Source: Shewanella oncorhynchi
GTDB taxonomy: Bacteria; Pseudomonadota; Gammaproteobacteria; Enterobacterales; Shewanellaceae
Length of the DNA stretch: 64,000 bases
Assembly: GCF_012584455.1 (NCBI RefSeq)
Contig: NZ_JABAEB010000004.1
Location: forward strand, 1 to 64,000
Direction: 5' to 3'
Notes under the pieces: model-generated
Seen by the model: the letters and a program-made list of their open reading frames with translations, nothing else
The model's database searches: none
What the model was told of the DNA's origin: nothing
Made by a program: the position numbers and the translations under genes
Shown: in pieces, positions 48,265-56,799 of the stretch
How positions within the stretch are numbered: position 1 is the first letter of the stretch
Layout: the number at the start of each line of letters is the position of its first letter

Positions 48265-49488
48265 ATGCACATGACCTATATGATTGGCGAGCTAGAATCA
48301 TTTTTAATTGCCATTTTCGTGCTGTTTATCGGCCACTCTATCAATCGCCATGTACGTGTTTTCAGGCAATATAATATCCCCGAACCCATAGTGGGTGGCC
48401 TTGTTGTCGCCGCGGGAGTCACATTTCTTCACTTTCAAAATATCAGTCTCGACTTCAGCCTATCACTGCAAAATACCTTAATGCTGATGTTTTTTAGCAC
48501 AATCGGCCTCTCGGCAAACTACAAACTATTGCTCAGCGGTGGTAAAAAAGTCTTCATCTTTTTAGGTGTGGCCTCAGTGTATATTGTGATTCAAAATGCC
48601 GTCGGCGTCAGTTTAGCCAGTCTATTGGGGCTCGATCCCATCATGGGACTTATCGCAGGATCAATTACCCTGTCGGGCGGGCATGGTACCGGCGTTGCTT
48701 GGTCACAAACCTTTGCTGAGCGCTACGGTATCAACACCTTAGAGTTTGCTATGGCTGCGGCAACCTTTGGTTTGATCATGGGTGGGATCATCGGTGGCCC
48801 CGTCGCGCAGCGATTAATCGGTAAGCATAATCTTGTTTCTCGCTATGGGGTTGGCCGCAAGCATCACAGTGAACATCCACATTTAGTCACTTATGATCAC
48901 TTAGAAGAAGACCAAGTCACCGCCAAAACCATATTAGAAACTCTGTTTGTGCTGTTGTTGTGTGTTGCAGGATCAAAATGGCTCACGCTGTGGATCAGCC
49001 AATCGGGTATTGCATGGCTAAAGATGCCCGACTTTGTATATGCTCTTTTTCTTGGCGTGCTCATCGCTAATCTCACAGAACTCACCCGCGGTTACAAACC
49101 CCATACCGAAAGCATCGATGTGATAGGGACTGTCGCGCTGTCTCTCTTCCTCTCAATGGCCTTAATGACTTTAAAGTTATGGGAAATTTTTGATTTAGCG
49201 ATCCCGCTACTGGTGATTTTACTGGTACAAACCGCAGTGTTGGCCATTTTTGCCTATTTCGTGACGTTCAAAGTCATGGGCAGTAATTACGATGCTGCGG
49301 TGATCACTGGTGGCCACTGCGGCTTTGGTATGGGTGCAACCCCAACAGCAGTAATGAATATGGGCGCGCTCGTCTCACGCACAGGGCCATCACCCCAAGC
49401 CTTTATGGTAGTACCTATCGTCGGAGCCTTCTTTATCGACATAGTTAACTTAATTGTCTTACAGGGCTATCTGAGCTTTATGAAGTAG
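48265..49488 (+). CDS. gltS: Sodium/glutamate symporter
   Basis: 407 residues with about ten membrane helices arranged as two inverted halves. Each half has a glycine-rich reentrant-type motif (GSITLSGGHGTGVAW and VITGGHCGFGMGATPTA). It imports glutamate with sodium across the inner membrane. AAGGA lies 6-7 bases before the ATG. It is a single-gene unit with a bidirectional terminator after it. Confidence 0.94.
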   Translation: MHMTYMIGELESFLIAIFVLFIGHSINRHVRVFRQYNIPEPIVGGLVVAAGVTFLHFQNISLDFSLSLQNTLMLMFFSTIGLSANYKLLLSGGKKVFIFLGVASVYIVIQNAVGVSLASLLGLDPIMGLIAGSITLSGGHGTGVAWSQTFAERYGINTLEFAMAAATFGLIMGGIIGGPVAQRLIGKHNLVSRYGVGRKHHSEHPHLVTYDHLEEDQVTAKTILETLFVLLLCVAGSKWLTLWISQSGIAWLKMPDFVYALFLGVLIANLTELTRGYKPHTESIDVIGTVALSLFLSMALMTLKLWEIFDLAIPLLVILLVQTAVLAIFAYFVTFKVMGSNYDAAVITGGHCGFGMGATPTAVMNMGALVSRTGPSPQAFMVVPIVGAFFIDIVNLIVLQGYLSFMK

Positions 49489-49512
49489 TTGTTTATAACT
49501 CAATCACTTAAA

Positions 49513-49542
49513 AAATAGGGCGCCGACTTTGGCGCCCTATTT
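49513..49542. terminator. Bidirectional terminator (gltS / lepB-like)
   Basis: A 12-base stem (AAATAGGGCGCC / GGCGCCCTATTT) around a 6-base loop lies between the convergent gltS and signal-peptidase genes. Confidence 0.9.
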
Positions 49543-49563
49543 CATGGTTCAAAATAGTTAAGA

Positions 49564-50226
49564 CTAGAATTCACGCATTAAGCGTTCAGGCCGAGGCAGG
49601 TAATAATCATCATAATCAAGGGAGAAAACGACTGAACTTGAACGGCCAACAATCTCATCACGGGGCACGAAGCCAATAACCCGAGAGTCTGCGCTGTTAT
49701 CACGATTATCACCCAGTGCTAAATAATGCGCATCCGGCACTGTGACAGGTCCAAAATTGGCAAGCCTTGAGGGTACAGGGTTAAGGCGAATACTGTGGAC
49801 CATACCGAGTAAATTTTCCTGCATTTCTGTCACATCAGCGGGAGCATAAGCACTCAATGCTTGGGATGTGTAGCTAAGCAGTTCACCGTTTAAATACAAG
49901 CGATTATCCTGCATCATCACAGTATCGCCTGGCACAGCGATTACCCGCTTAATCAGTTTTTTATCGGCCTTTTTCGAGTCAAATACCACGATATCGCCGC
50001 GAGCAGGATCTGCCAGTTTAACTAATGCGATATGCGTAAATGGCACCCTAAGATCATAAGCCATCTTATTAACAAGAATGCGATCGCCCTCGACGATAGT
50101 CGGCAGCATAGAACCCGATGGCACAGTATTCCAATCGGCCACCGCGCTCCTGAACACTAGCATTAAACTGATAAACAGAAAAAAGGAGCGATTATCCTTA
50201 AGCAGTTTTGTTACTCCTTTGAACAT
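49564..50226 (-). CDS. Signal peptidase I (short LepB paralogue)
   Basis: 220 residues, shorter than E. coli LepB (324), with a single N-terminal membrane segment (about 14-31). The catalytic Ser39 (PSGSMLPT) and Lys93 (KRVIAVPGD) form the Ser-Lys dyad, and box E is GDNRDNSADSR. It should cleave signal peptides on the periplasmic side. The housekeeping lepB normally sits beside lepA and rnc, so this is probably a second, specialised enzyme. GAGGGAA precedes the ATG. Confidence 0.9.
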   Translation of the reverse strand: MFKGVTKLLKDNRSFFLFISLMLVFRSAVADWNTVPSGSMLPTIVEGDRILVNKMAYDLRVPFTHIALVKLADPARGDIVVFDSKKADKKLIKRVIAVPGDTVMMQDNRLYLNGELLSYTSQALSAYAPADVTEMQENLLGMVHSIRLNPVPSRLANFGPVTVPDAHYLALGDNRDNSADSRVIGFVPRDEIVGRSSSVVFSLDYDDYYLPRPERLMREF

Positions 50227-50389
50227 AATATTCCCTCTATGGCATATATAAGCTAGTCGCTGTTCTCAGTTAGATAGACCCATTGCGTTGCACTAAGTTC
50301 TGTTGCTACCTGCTTAAGCACAGATCAATTTGTAAGCCGATGTAAAAAGCATATTCAATTCAAGTGCAGCAGAATCAACCCCATAACAA

Positions 50390-50423
50390 AAAAGCACTGA
50401 GCTTATGTCGCATCAGTGCTTTT
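50390..50423 (-). terminator. Terminator of the ABC (YbbA-YbbP) operon
   Basis: An 11-base stem (AAAAGCACTGA / TCAGTGCTTTT) around a 12-base loop has T6 on the minus strand. It lies about 70 bases after the permease stop. Confidence 0.85.
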
Positions 50424-50492
50424 AATGTTGGCTCAGCTTGTTGTCTTAATAAGCTTTATGTTTTAGCCCATCAACAGAGTTCACAAACCGCC

Positions 50493-52988
50493 CTAGCTCC
50501 CAGCCTTTAATAGCTCAGAGCAAGATTGGCTGAGCAATTGTCGACAACGCCAACCCCCTAGTAAGGCGACGATTAAGGCTCCAGAAACAGGGGCAATACC
50601 CCACCAAGGCCAGTGCATGTATACATTAAGCTCAAATACTTGAGTTTTAAGTAGATATAATGCAAATTCGGCCACAATTACGGCTAACACACCCGCAATA
50701 CCGCCAAGTAAGGCGAACTCTAAACCCGTTGCACTGCGCAATAACCATCCTGAAGCACCAAAGGTACGTAACACCGCCAGTTCACGTTGCCGAGTTGCCA
50801 TGCCAGCCTCAGTCTGTGCAATCAAGACTAAGGCACTGGCTAATAACACTAAGGCCAGCACTAAAGACAAGGACAGCGACACTTGCTCAATTATCTGCCG
50901 TAACTGCCCCACCATAGCGCCAACATCTATGATAGATATCGTCGGAAATTGCTGAATAAGCGCAAGGATCACTGCATCCTTAGGCGTACCATCAGCATTC
51001 ATAGTCTTATCGTTAGTCGCCTGATCATTCAGATAAAAACTCGCCATCGAGGTATAAGCAAAAGGCGCGAGCGCTTCTTGAGTGAAAATCATAAAGAAGT
51101 TCGGTTGCAGCGTTTCCCAGTGTACGGCACGAATACTGGCAACTTTAACTGTGAGCTCTTGATTATCAATCACGTAAGTCAGCTTATCGCCAAGACCAAT
51201 ACCTAGACGCTCCGCCACGCCGGACTCCACCGACACTTCATCAGCGGCTTGATTAAAATGCCCCTCTAACAGTTCGTTGTTAGCAGGCAGTGTATTGCGC
51301 CACGTTAGGTTTAACTCGCGCGAAATGCCCACTCTTCCCTTTTCACCCGCTTCTGACTGTTCATTCGAAATCAGCGCTTCACCGTTAATTTGAGTTAATC
51401 GGCCACGGATCACCGGATAAATATCTGTCGCCACTATCCCCTTCGCCGTCATGAAATCATTCAAGGGCTTTGCATCATCAGGCGCAATATTGACAAGGAA
51501 ATAATTAGGCGCATTTTCGGGCAACTGTTTTTGCCATTCGTTAAGTAAATCTTGTCTTAACGCCAAAATCGTCAATAACAGTACCAGTGCAGCGCTAAAG
51601 CCAACCAATTGCACCGCATTTTGCCGCGCACGACGCCTTAGCCCCGCCAGCGCTAATTGCAAAGGATTGGTAGTCTTCATACCAACACTGTGTCCTGCTC
51701 GTATCATCACAAATCCAAGCAGACTTAATAGCACAGCCAGCAATAGCACAGCCGCGACCACAGTCAGAGTCAAAGTCCAACTTTGGGAATACAAATAGCC
51801 CAATAGCGCCATAGCCCCTAGACTCAGTAGCAAATGCAGCCACATACCAAGCTGTAAGCCTTCTAACTGGCGCTGCAACACCCGCAGTGGCGGAATAGCC
51901 AGTAAACGCATCAATGGATAAGCCGAAAACATAAAGGCGCTGATGAGCCCTGTGCTGATGCCGAGTAATAATGGTCGTGTGAGTGGCGGTGAATAGGCCG
52001 CAATTTCGGGTGGCAATAGATAACTGATCCCAAAATCGAGTAACCCTCCCCCAATAAGACCTAGACCAATTCCCAGTAGCGTTACCAACAATAAATGAGT
52101 ACCAAACAACAGGCGAATTTGCTTTGCCGAGGCGCCAAAGGTTTTCAGCATGGCCACCACATCGTAATGGCGCTGACAATAACGCTGGGCGGCAATACCT
52201 ATCGCCGCGCAGGCCAATGCAATGCCCATCAAACTTGCCAGCAGTAAGAAGCGCTCCGCTCGCTTAACGGCTCCCGCAATCGGCGAGTCACCGGATTGCA
52301 CATCGACCCAACGCTGGGTACTATTCAAAAGCAGTTTAACACTTTGTTCAAAGGCCGTAAGCGAGGCTTCATCTCCGGCAAATTGATACAGATAAGTCAC
52401 GCGACTGCCCGGTTGAATAACACCTGTTTTGGCGACATCCTCCATCCGCATCAATACCACAGGCGATGAAGCAAAAGGATTAAAACCTGCGTCGGGTAAG
52501 CGGCTGATCTCATTGCTGAGCACAAATTCACTGTTACCTAGTTCGATGGATTTGGGATAACCCAAAAGTCCGCCTAAGCGAGTCTCAAACCAGATTTCGC
52601 CCGCTTGAGGTAACGCCTTGGTTTTACCGCTGGTGAGTTCAATATCGCCCTTAAGCGGGTAACCCGACTCTACGGCGCGTACTGTGACTAACTGAAACTT
52701 ATCTCCCGAATAGACCATGGAATTAAATTGCATGTTAGTCACATGCTTAAGCCCAAGCGCTTCGGCTTTGGATAAAATCGCCGCATCAATTTTAACAGGT
52801 GAATCGATAATACGGTCAGCAGCAATAAACTGTGACGCTTGACCACTAATTGCCACTTGCAGACGTTCACTCACCCGCGCTAAGCCACTCACAGACAAAA
52901 CCGCGAGCGTAATAGCGAGGATAATCAATAACAATTGTCCTTGCTGTAACTCGCGTTTAAACAGGCGCCATGCCAGACTTAACTCCAT
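50493..52988 (-). CDS. ybbP: ABC transporter permease, YbbP/FtsX-like
   Basis: 831 residues with two FtsX-type blocks. A first membrane helix (about 17-36) is followed by a large periplasmic MacB-like domain, then membrane helices near 245-460, a second periplasmic domain and a final helix trio near 690-815. Such permeases work with a YbbA-type ATPase and a lipase-like partner, possibly extracting lipids or hydrophobic molecules from the inner membrane. It starts 2 bases after the ATPase gene, so coupled translation is likely. Confidence 0.88.
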   Translation of the reverse strand: MELSLAWRLFKRELQQGQLLLIILAITLAVLSVSGLARVSERLQVAISGQASQFIAADRIIDSPVKIDAAILSKAEALGLKHVTNMQFNSMVYSGDKFQLVTVRAVESGYPLKGDIELTSGKTKALPQAGEIWFETRLGGLLGYPKSIELGNSEFVLSNEISRLPDAGFNPFASSPVVLMRMEDVAKTGVIQPGSRVTYLYQFAGDEASLTAFEQSVKLLLNSTQRWVDVQSGDSPIAGAVKRAERFLLLASLMGIALACAAIGIAAQRYCQRHYDVVAMLKTFGASAKQIRLLFGTHLLLVTLLGIGLGLIGGGLLDFGISYLLPPEIAAYSPPLTRPLLLGISTGLISAFMFSAYPLMRLLAIPPLRVLQRQLEGLQLGMWLHLLLSLGAMALLGYLYSQSWTLTLTVVAAVLLLAVLLSLLGFVMIRAGHSVGMKTTNPLQLALAGLRRRARQNAVQLVGFSAALVLLLTILALRQDLLNEWQKQLPENAPNYFLVNIAPDDAKPLNDFMTAKGIVATDIYPVIRGRLTQINGEALISNEQSEAGEKGRVGISRELNLTWRNTLPANNELLEGHFNQAADEVSVESGVAERLGIGLGDKLTYVIDNQELTVKVASIRAVHWETLQPNFFMIFTQEALAPFAYTSMASFYLNDQATNDKTMNADGTPKDAVILALIQQFPTISIIDVGAMVGQLRQIIEQVSLSLSLVLALVLLASALVLIAQTEAGMATRQRELAVLRTFGASGWLLRSATGLEFALLGGIAGVLAVIVAEFALYLLKTQVFELNVYMHWPWWGIAPVSGALIVALLGGWRCRQLLSQSCSELLKAGS

Positions 52989-52990
52989 TA

Positions 52991-53719
52991 TTAAGCCTCC
53001 TTAACATCAGCTAGCAGTTCTGTTTGAGTGATATCTTCCTGTAAATGGCCGTTATCCATCACCAGTTGACGCTCACACCGCTTGGCCAGCAGCAGATCAT
53101 GGGTAACAAGGACTAAGGTTGTATGGCTTTCTTGATTAAGCTCAAACAACATATCGGCAATCTTATGGCCGTTGACGCTGTCTAAATTGCCAGTTGGTTC
53201 ATCGGCAAACAAAACTGTAGGCTCACAAATAAAAGCGCGGGCAATCGCCACCCTTTGCTGTTCACCACCCGAAAGCTGTTTGGGTAAATGGGTCAAGCGA
53301 TGGGATAAACCAACACGCACCAACATGGCCTGCGCTTTTTCCTTGGCATTACTCACGCCCGCAAGCTCGGCGGGTAACATGACGTTCTCGAGCGCAGTTA
53401 AGGTATCAACTAACATAAAGGATTGAAAAATAAAGCTGACCTTCTGTTTACGCAGTGCCGCTTTTTGCTCTTCATTCAGTGGTGATAATGCCACACCATC
53501 AAGCCAAATCTCCCCCGACGTAGGCGTATCAAGCGCCGCAAGCAATCCCAATAAGGTGGATTTGCCTGAACCTGATGGGCCGAGAATGGCCACACTCTCA
53601 CCTTGCTTGACATCTAAGTTAATGCCCTTGAGGATAGTGAGCATTCCTTCCTGAGTAATCACTGATTTTTCGAGGTTAACAACATTAATGGCACTGTTTT
53701 TTAAGATGACGTTAGACAT
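52991..53719 (-). CDS. ybbA: ABC transporter ATP-binding protein, YbbA-like
   Basis: 242 residues of the LolD/MacB-type ATPase class. Walker A is GPSGSGKST, the signature is [14 protein letters not shown], and Walker B is [12 protein letters not shown], followed by a switch His in VLVTHD. AAGGA lies 6-7 bases before the ATG. It is divergent from the tesA-like gene and the first gene of the ABC operon, an arrangement shared with E. coli ybbA-ybbP/tesA. Confidence 0.93.
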   Translation of the reverse strand: MSNVILKNSAINVVNLEKSVITQEGMLTILKGINLDVKQGESVAILGPSGSGKSTLLGLLAALDTPTSGEIWLDGVALSPLNEEQKAALRKQKVSFIFQSFMLVDTLTALENVMLPAELAGVSNAKEKAQAMLVRVGLSHRLTHLPKQLSGGEQQRVAIARAFICEPTVLFADEPTGNLDSVNGHKIADMLFELNQESHTTLVLVTHDLLLAKRCERQLVMDNGHLQEDITQTELLADVKEA

Positions 53720-53771
53720 AGGATCCTTCTTATATAAATCGTTCTGGTATCAATCGCTAAGATTAAAATCA

Positions 53772-54371
53772 ATGGCGAAGACCCTAGGGGCATTCATCCT
53801 ACTGAGTGTACTCATGGTCACGCCCGCTCACGCGGCAAAGATACTGATCCTCGGCGATAGCTTAGGCGCTAGCTACGGCATGGCAGAACAGTCAGGCTGG
53901 GTAGCACTACTGCAAAAAAATCTGCCCGAACATCAGTTTACCAATGGCTCAATGAGCGGCGAAACCACAGCGGGTGGCCTACGCCGATTACCCGCCTTGC
54001 TCGATTCTGTTGCTCCCGATCTTGTGGTCGTTGAGCTAGGAGGTAATGATGGTTTACGTGGATTCCCCCCAACGCAACTCGAAAATAATCTAATCCAAAT
54101 CATTACCCTAGCCAAAGATAGCGGCGCAAAAGTGCTGCTGACCGAGATCATGGTACCGCCTAACTATGGCCCTCGCTATACCCAAAAGTTCACCCAAGTG
54201 TATCAAGACATATCTAAAACCCAGGATATAGTGTTGATCCCCTTCTTTATGCAGGATATCGCGCCCCATCCAGAATTAATGCAAAGGGATGGCATTCATC
54301 CCAACGAAAAGGCGCAAGCTCAGATTGCGGCTTGGATGCAACCATGGATAGAAAATGCGTTAACCCAATAA
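53772..54371 (+). CDS. tesA: TesA-type SGNH lipase/thioesterase
   Basis: 199 residues with a signal peptide (about 1-22, ending HAAK). SGNH blocks are GDSLGASYG with Ser30, the Gly/Asn blocks SMSGETTAGG and GGNDGLRG, and a C-terminal Asp173/His176 pair in DGIHPN. It is a periplasmic esterase with thioesterase, lysophospholipase and protease-I activity in E. coli. ATG 53772 is chosen because the longer frame overlaps the divergent ATPase gene and lacks a leader. The Shine-Dalgarno is weak. Confidence 0.92.
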   Translation: MAKTLGAFILLSVLMVTPAHAAKILILGDSLGASYGMAEQSGWVALLQKNLPEHQFTNGSMSGETTAGGLRRLPALLDSVAPDLVVVELGGNDGLRGFPPTQLENNLIQIITLAKDSGAKVLLTEIMVPPNYGPRYTQKFTQVYQDISKTQDIVLIPFFMQDIAPHPELMQRDGIHPNEKAQAQIAAWMQPWIENALTQ

Positions 54372-54516
54372 AATAGCTGCTATTTTAAGCTAACGAACCG
54401 CTTACTTAGCTAAACTCATGTTCAACGGATAAAAACGTGTTCTAACGCAAGATTCACCCTATAGATAAACAGTAAAATTCGTGTTAGCAAATGGTTAACT
54501 CAAACAAGGAGTCAAT

Positions 54517-55584
54517 ATGTCCCTTAGCCATCAGCAAAAAGTGTACATACCCAAGGAAGCCCGTACCAATCAATACATCACAGCCGAAATCAAGGTGACG
54601 GATGAGCTACTCAATCAATATCCCGATTATCAAAGCTGTTATCAAACGTTAAGCCGTTTGATATTTAATTTGGCAGAACAACACGATCTCCGTAATGTTC
54701 ACGTGATCACTAACGATAAACTGCCAGTAGTGCGTTACCATACCGAAGCGTATTGCTTCCAAACCACTGAACAAATTCTATTTTTTTATAACCCAGCCTA
54801 CCACGAAGCCCAAAACTTATTCTCGCAAGAAAACTATCGCGCCCGTAAACTGCGCATTGTGTTTCTCGCCACAGGTGACGATATTCGCAGTAATTCCGCC
54901 AGTTTCCATATCAAGGTACGTGAGTTGCTCACTGAATTAATGCCCTTAATGCCAATAAGCGATCTTAAGGTTAAGGTCCGCGACCATCAGCATTTATCCT
55001 ATGATCTGTTCGCAAAAGCTAAGGGCTATAAAGAAACCTATGGTTATAAACTGCGCGCCATCGGCCCAAGATATAAAGCCAGAAAATGTGAGTTACCAGA
55101 AAACGTTAGCTCTCTTACCTATGTAACGGTGAGCTTGCCGCTGAGTCGCAAACTCAAACAGGGTTTATTACCTGACTCAGCCACTGACTTTACGCCTTTA
55201 TATCAGCATCTTGAAGACTGCTTCCTCAAAGCGGCAGCTAATAGACAACTGACACGCCTTGCTATGATAGCGAACGGCTTAACACCACTTGTGCGTAACA
55301 GTAAGTTTGAAAAGCTCGACAGCAAAGCCGAAGTACAAATGATAGGGTTCGATCCTAATGCGACTGAGCAACAAGTTATCCGTCGCTGGGATGCCGATAA
55401 CTTAGTCGAAGCCGCGCACTTTACCATAGTGGCAGGTACTAAGGACTGTGACGATTCGGGTTTCGGTCGCTTTATGAACAATGTTGAAACAGCTCTGAAG
55501 GCCTTCGCAGCCGACATAGGTGTCGATCCGGAGCGTGAAGATCTCATCGTACGTTTCCATCAACATATCAGCTATCAAATCTAA
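54517..55584 (+). CDS. DUF3083-family protein
   Basis: 355 residues, soluble, with no signal peptide or membrane helix. Two similar halves may be present: residues about 20-110 and about 185-290 both run from a helix into a strand with VHVITNDKLPVVR versus LAMIANGLTPLVR. I associate this N-terminus (HQQKVYIPKEARTNQYI) with DUF3083, a family I know mainly from Shewanella and relatives. The function is unknown. AAGGAG precedes the ATG, and it is a single-gene unit. Confidence 0.7.
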   Translation: MSLSHQQKVYIPKEARTNQYITAEIKVTDELLNQYPDYQSCYQTLSRLIFNLAEQHDLRNVHVITNDKLPVVRYHTEAYCFQTTEQILFFYNPAYHEAQNLFSQENYRARKLRIVFLATGDDIRSNSASFHIKVRELLTELMPLMPISDLKVKVRDHQHLSYDLFAKAKGYKETYGYKLRAIGPRYKARKCELPENVSSLTYVTVSLPLSRKLKQGLLPDSATDFTPLYQHLEDCFLKAAANRQLTRLAMIANGLTPLVRNSKFEKLDSKAEVQMIGFDPNATEQQVIRRWDADNLVEAAHFTIVAGTKDCDDSGFGRFMNNVETALKAFAADIGVDPEREDLIVRFHQHISYQI

Positions 55585-55622
55585 CCCACTTCGGTATTAG
55601 CCGCGAAAGCTCAGCAAATGAA

Positions 55623-55644
55623 AACGCCTGCAAATGCAGGCGTT
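55623..55644. terminator. Bidirectional terminator (DUF3083 / sohB)
   Basis: A 9-base stem (AACGCCTGC / GCAGGCGTT) with a 4-base loop is followed by T5 on the plus strand and T4 on the minus strand. Confidence 0.88.
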
Positions 55645-55671
55645 TTTACTTTTATTCACCAATAGACAGAA

Positions 55672-56688
55672 TTACATAGGACGATTTTTTTCTATGAGGC
55701 GATTGAAAATAGCGTTCACAGACAAAGAAGCACCGTGGGCAATTTTATCGGCAAGTTTCTTTCTCACCTGATAACGTATCTTGTACACAGTACGCTCTGT
55801 GGCAAGTGACATTATCACATCATCGCTGGTCGAAATCGCATCAACTAAACCTAATTCAATGGCTTGCTGACCGTACCAATGCTCGCCAGTGGCGACTTTC
55901 AGTAAATCCAACTCAGGGCGATACTTACCAACAAACGCTTTAAATAAGACGTGGGTTTCTTCGAGTTCTTCTTGAAACTTCTGTCTTCCCTCATCGGAGT
56001 TTTCACCAAATACTGTCAAGGTGCGCTTAAAATTACCAGCCGTATGTTGCTCATAATCAATTTCATGCTTTTTCAGCAGGCGATTAAAGTTAGGCAGTTG
56101 AGCAACAACACCAATAGAACCGACAATGGCAAAAGGTGCTGCATAAATTTTATTCGCTACACAGGCCATCATATAGCCACCACTGGCGGCGACTTTATCA
56201 ACACAGACAGTCAATGGAATATCAGCTTGGCGTAAGCGATCTAACTGGCTGGAGGCTAAACCATAACCATGCACCATACCACCGCCACTCTCTACATTGA
56301 CAACCACTTCATCGCCTTTTTCTGCGATAGCAATAATTGCACTGATTTCTTCACGCAGTGATGCAACCTCAGCGGCATCGATACTGCCCTTAAAATCAAT
56401 CACGAACACTTTGCCCGTGCAGGCTTCATCTGCGGCCTTGTCTTTTGCCTTTTCGTCAGCTTTTAATTGCTTTTCATAGGCTTTGAATTGTTTCTTTGAC
56501 AGAAGTTCTTCTTTTAAGCCATGCTTAAGTTCTTCTAGCTCTTCAGACAAGTTAGTGATCCTCAGCTCGCCCTTATCTGACTTGTGTTTTACAGTGGAAG
56601 CCAACACCACAATAATAACGGCAACGATTGCGACCACTATTGTGACGGCTTTCGCCAAAAACATTCCATACTCGTATAAAAATTCCAA
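55672..56688 (-). CDS. sohB: Inner-membrane peptidase SohB (S49 family)
   Basis: 338 residues. An N-terminal membrane helix (about 12-31) is followed by a charged coiled segment (about 45-88) and an S49 peptidase domain with catalytic Ser169 (AASGGY) and general-base Lys221 (GNFKRTLT). It is a periplasm-facing protease that can complement DegP loss in E. coli. TTG at 56688 is the start, with GGAGA 6-7 bases upstream. Confidence 0.93.
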   Translation of the reverse strand: MEFLYEYGMFLAKAVTIVVAIVAVIIVVLASTVKHKSDKGELRITNLSEELEELKHGLKEELLSKKQFKAYEKQLKADEKAKDKAADEACTGKVFVIDFKGSIDAAEVASLREEISAIIAIAEKGDEVVVNVESGGGMVHGYGLASSQLDRLRQADIPLTVCVDKVAASGGYMMACVANKIYAAPFAIVGSIGVVAQLPNFNRLLKKHEIDYEQHTAGNFKRTLTVFGENSDEGRQKFQEELEETHVLFKAFVGKYRPELDLLKVATGEHWYGQQAIELGLVDAISTSDDVIMSLATERTVYKIRYQVRKKLADKIAHGASLSVNAIFNRLIEKNRPM

Positions 56689-56760
56689 AGTGTTCTCCGT
56701 TAGGGCGTTACATCATTCAGTCAATTGCGCGCTATTCTAACAGCCTAAAGGCCCATAAAA

Positions 56761-56782
56761 AAACCCAGCAAAGGCTGGGTTT
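56761..56782 (-). terminator. Terminator of the lipase gene
   Basis: A 9-base stem (AAACCCAGC / GCTGGGTTT) with a 4-base loop has T-rich sequence on the minus strand. It lies between the lipase stop and the sohB start. Confidence 0.88.
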
Positions 56783-56799
56783 TTCCGATTAAGGCAAGA

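Noticed and set aside
51595..52179. 194-codon ORF inside the ABC permease gene on the same strand
   Set aside because: Alternative-frame shadow with unusual Arg/Cys/Trp composition. The YbbP-like frame is continuous over it.
54370..54386. AAAATAGC/GCTATTTT palindrome after tesA as a terminator
   Set aside because: The loop would be a single base and the stem is almost all A/T, so it is too weak to call.
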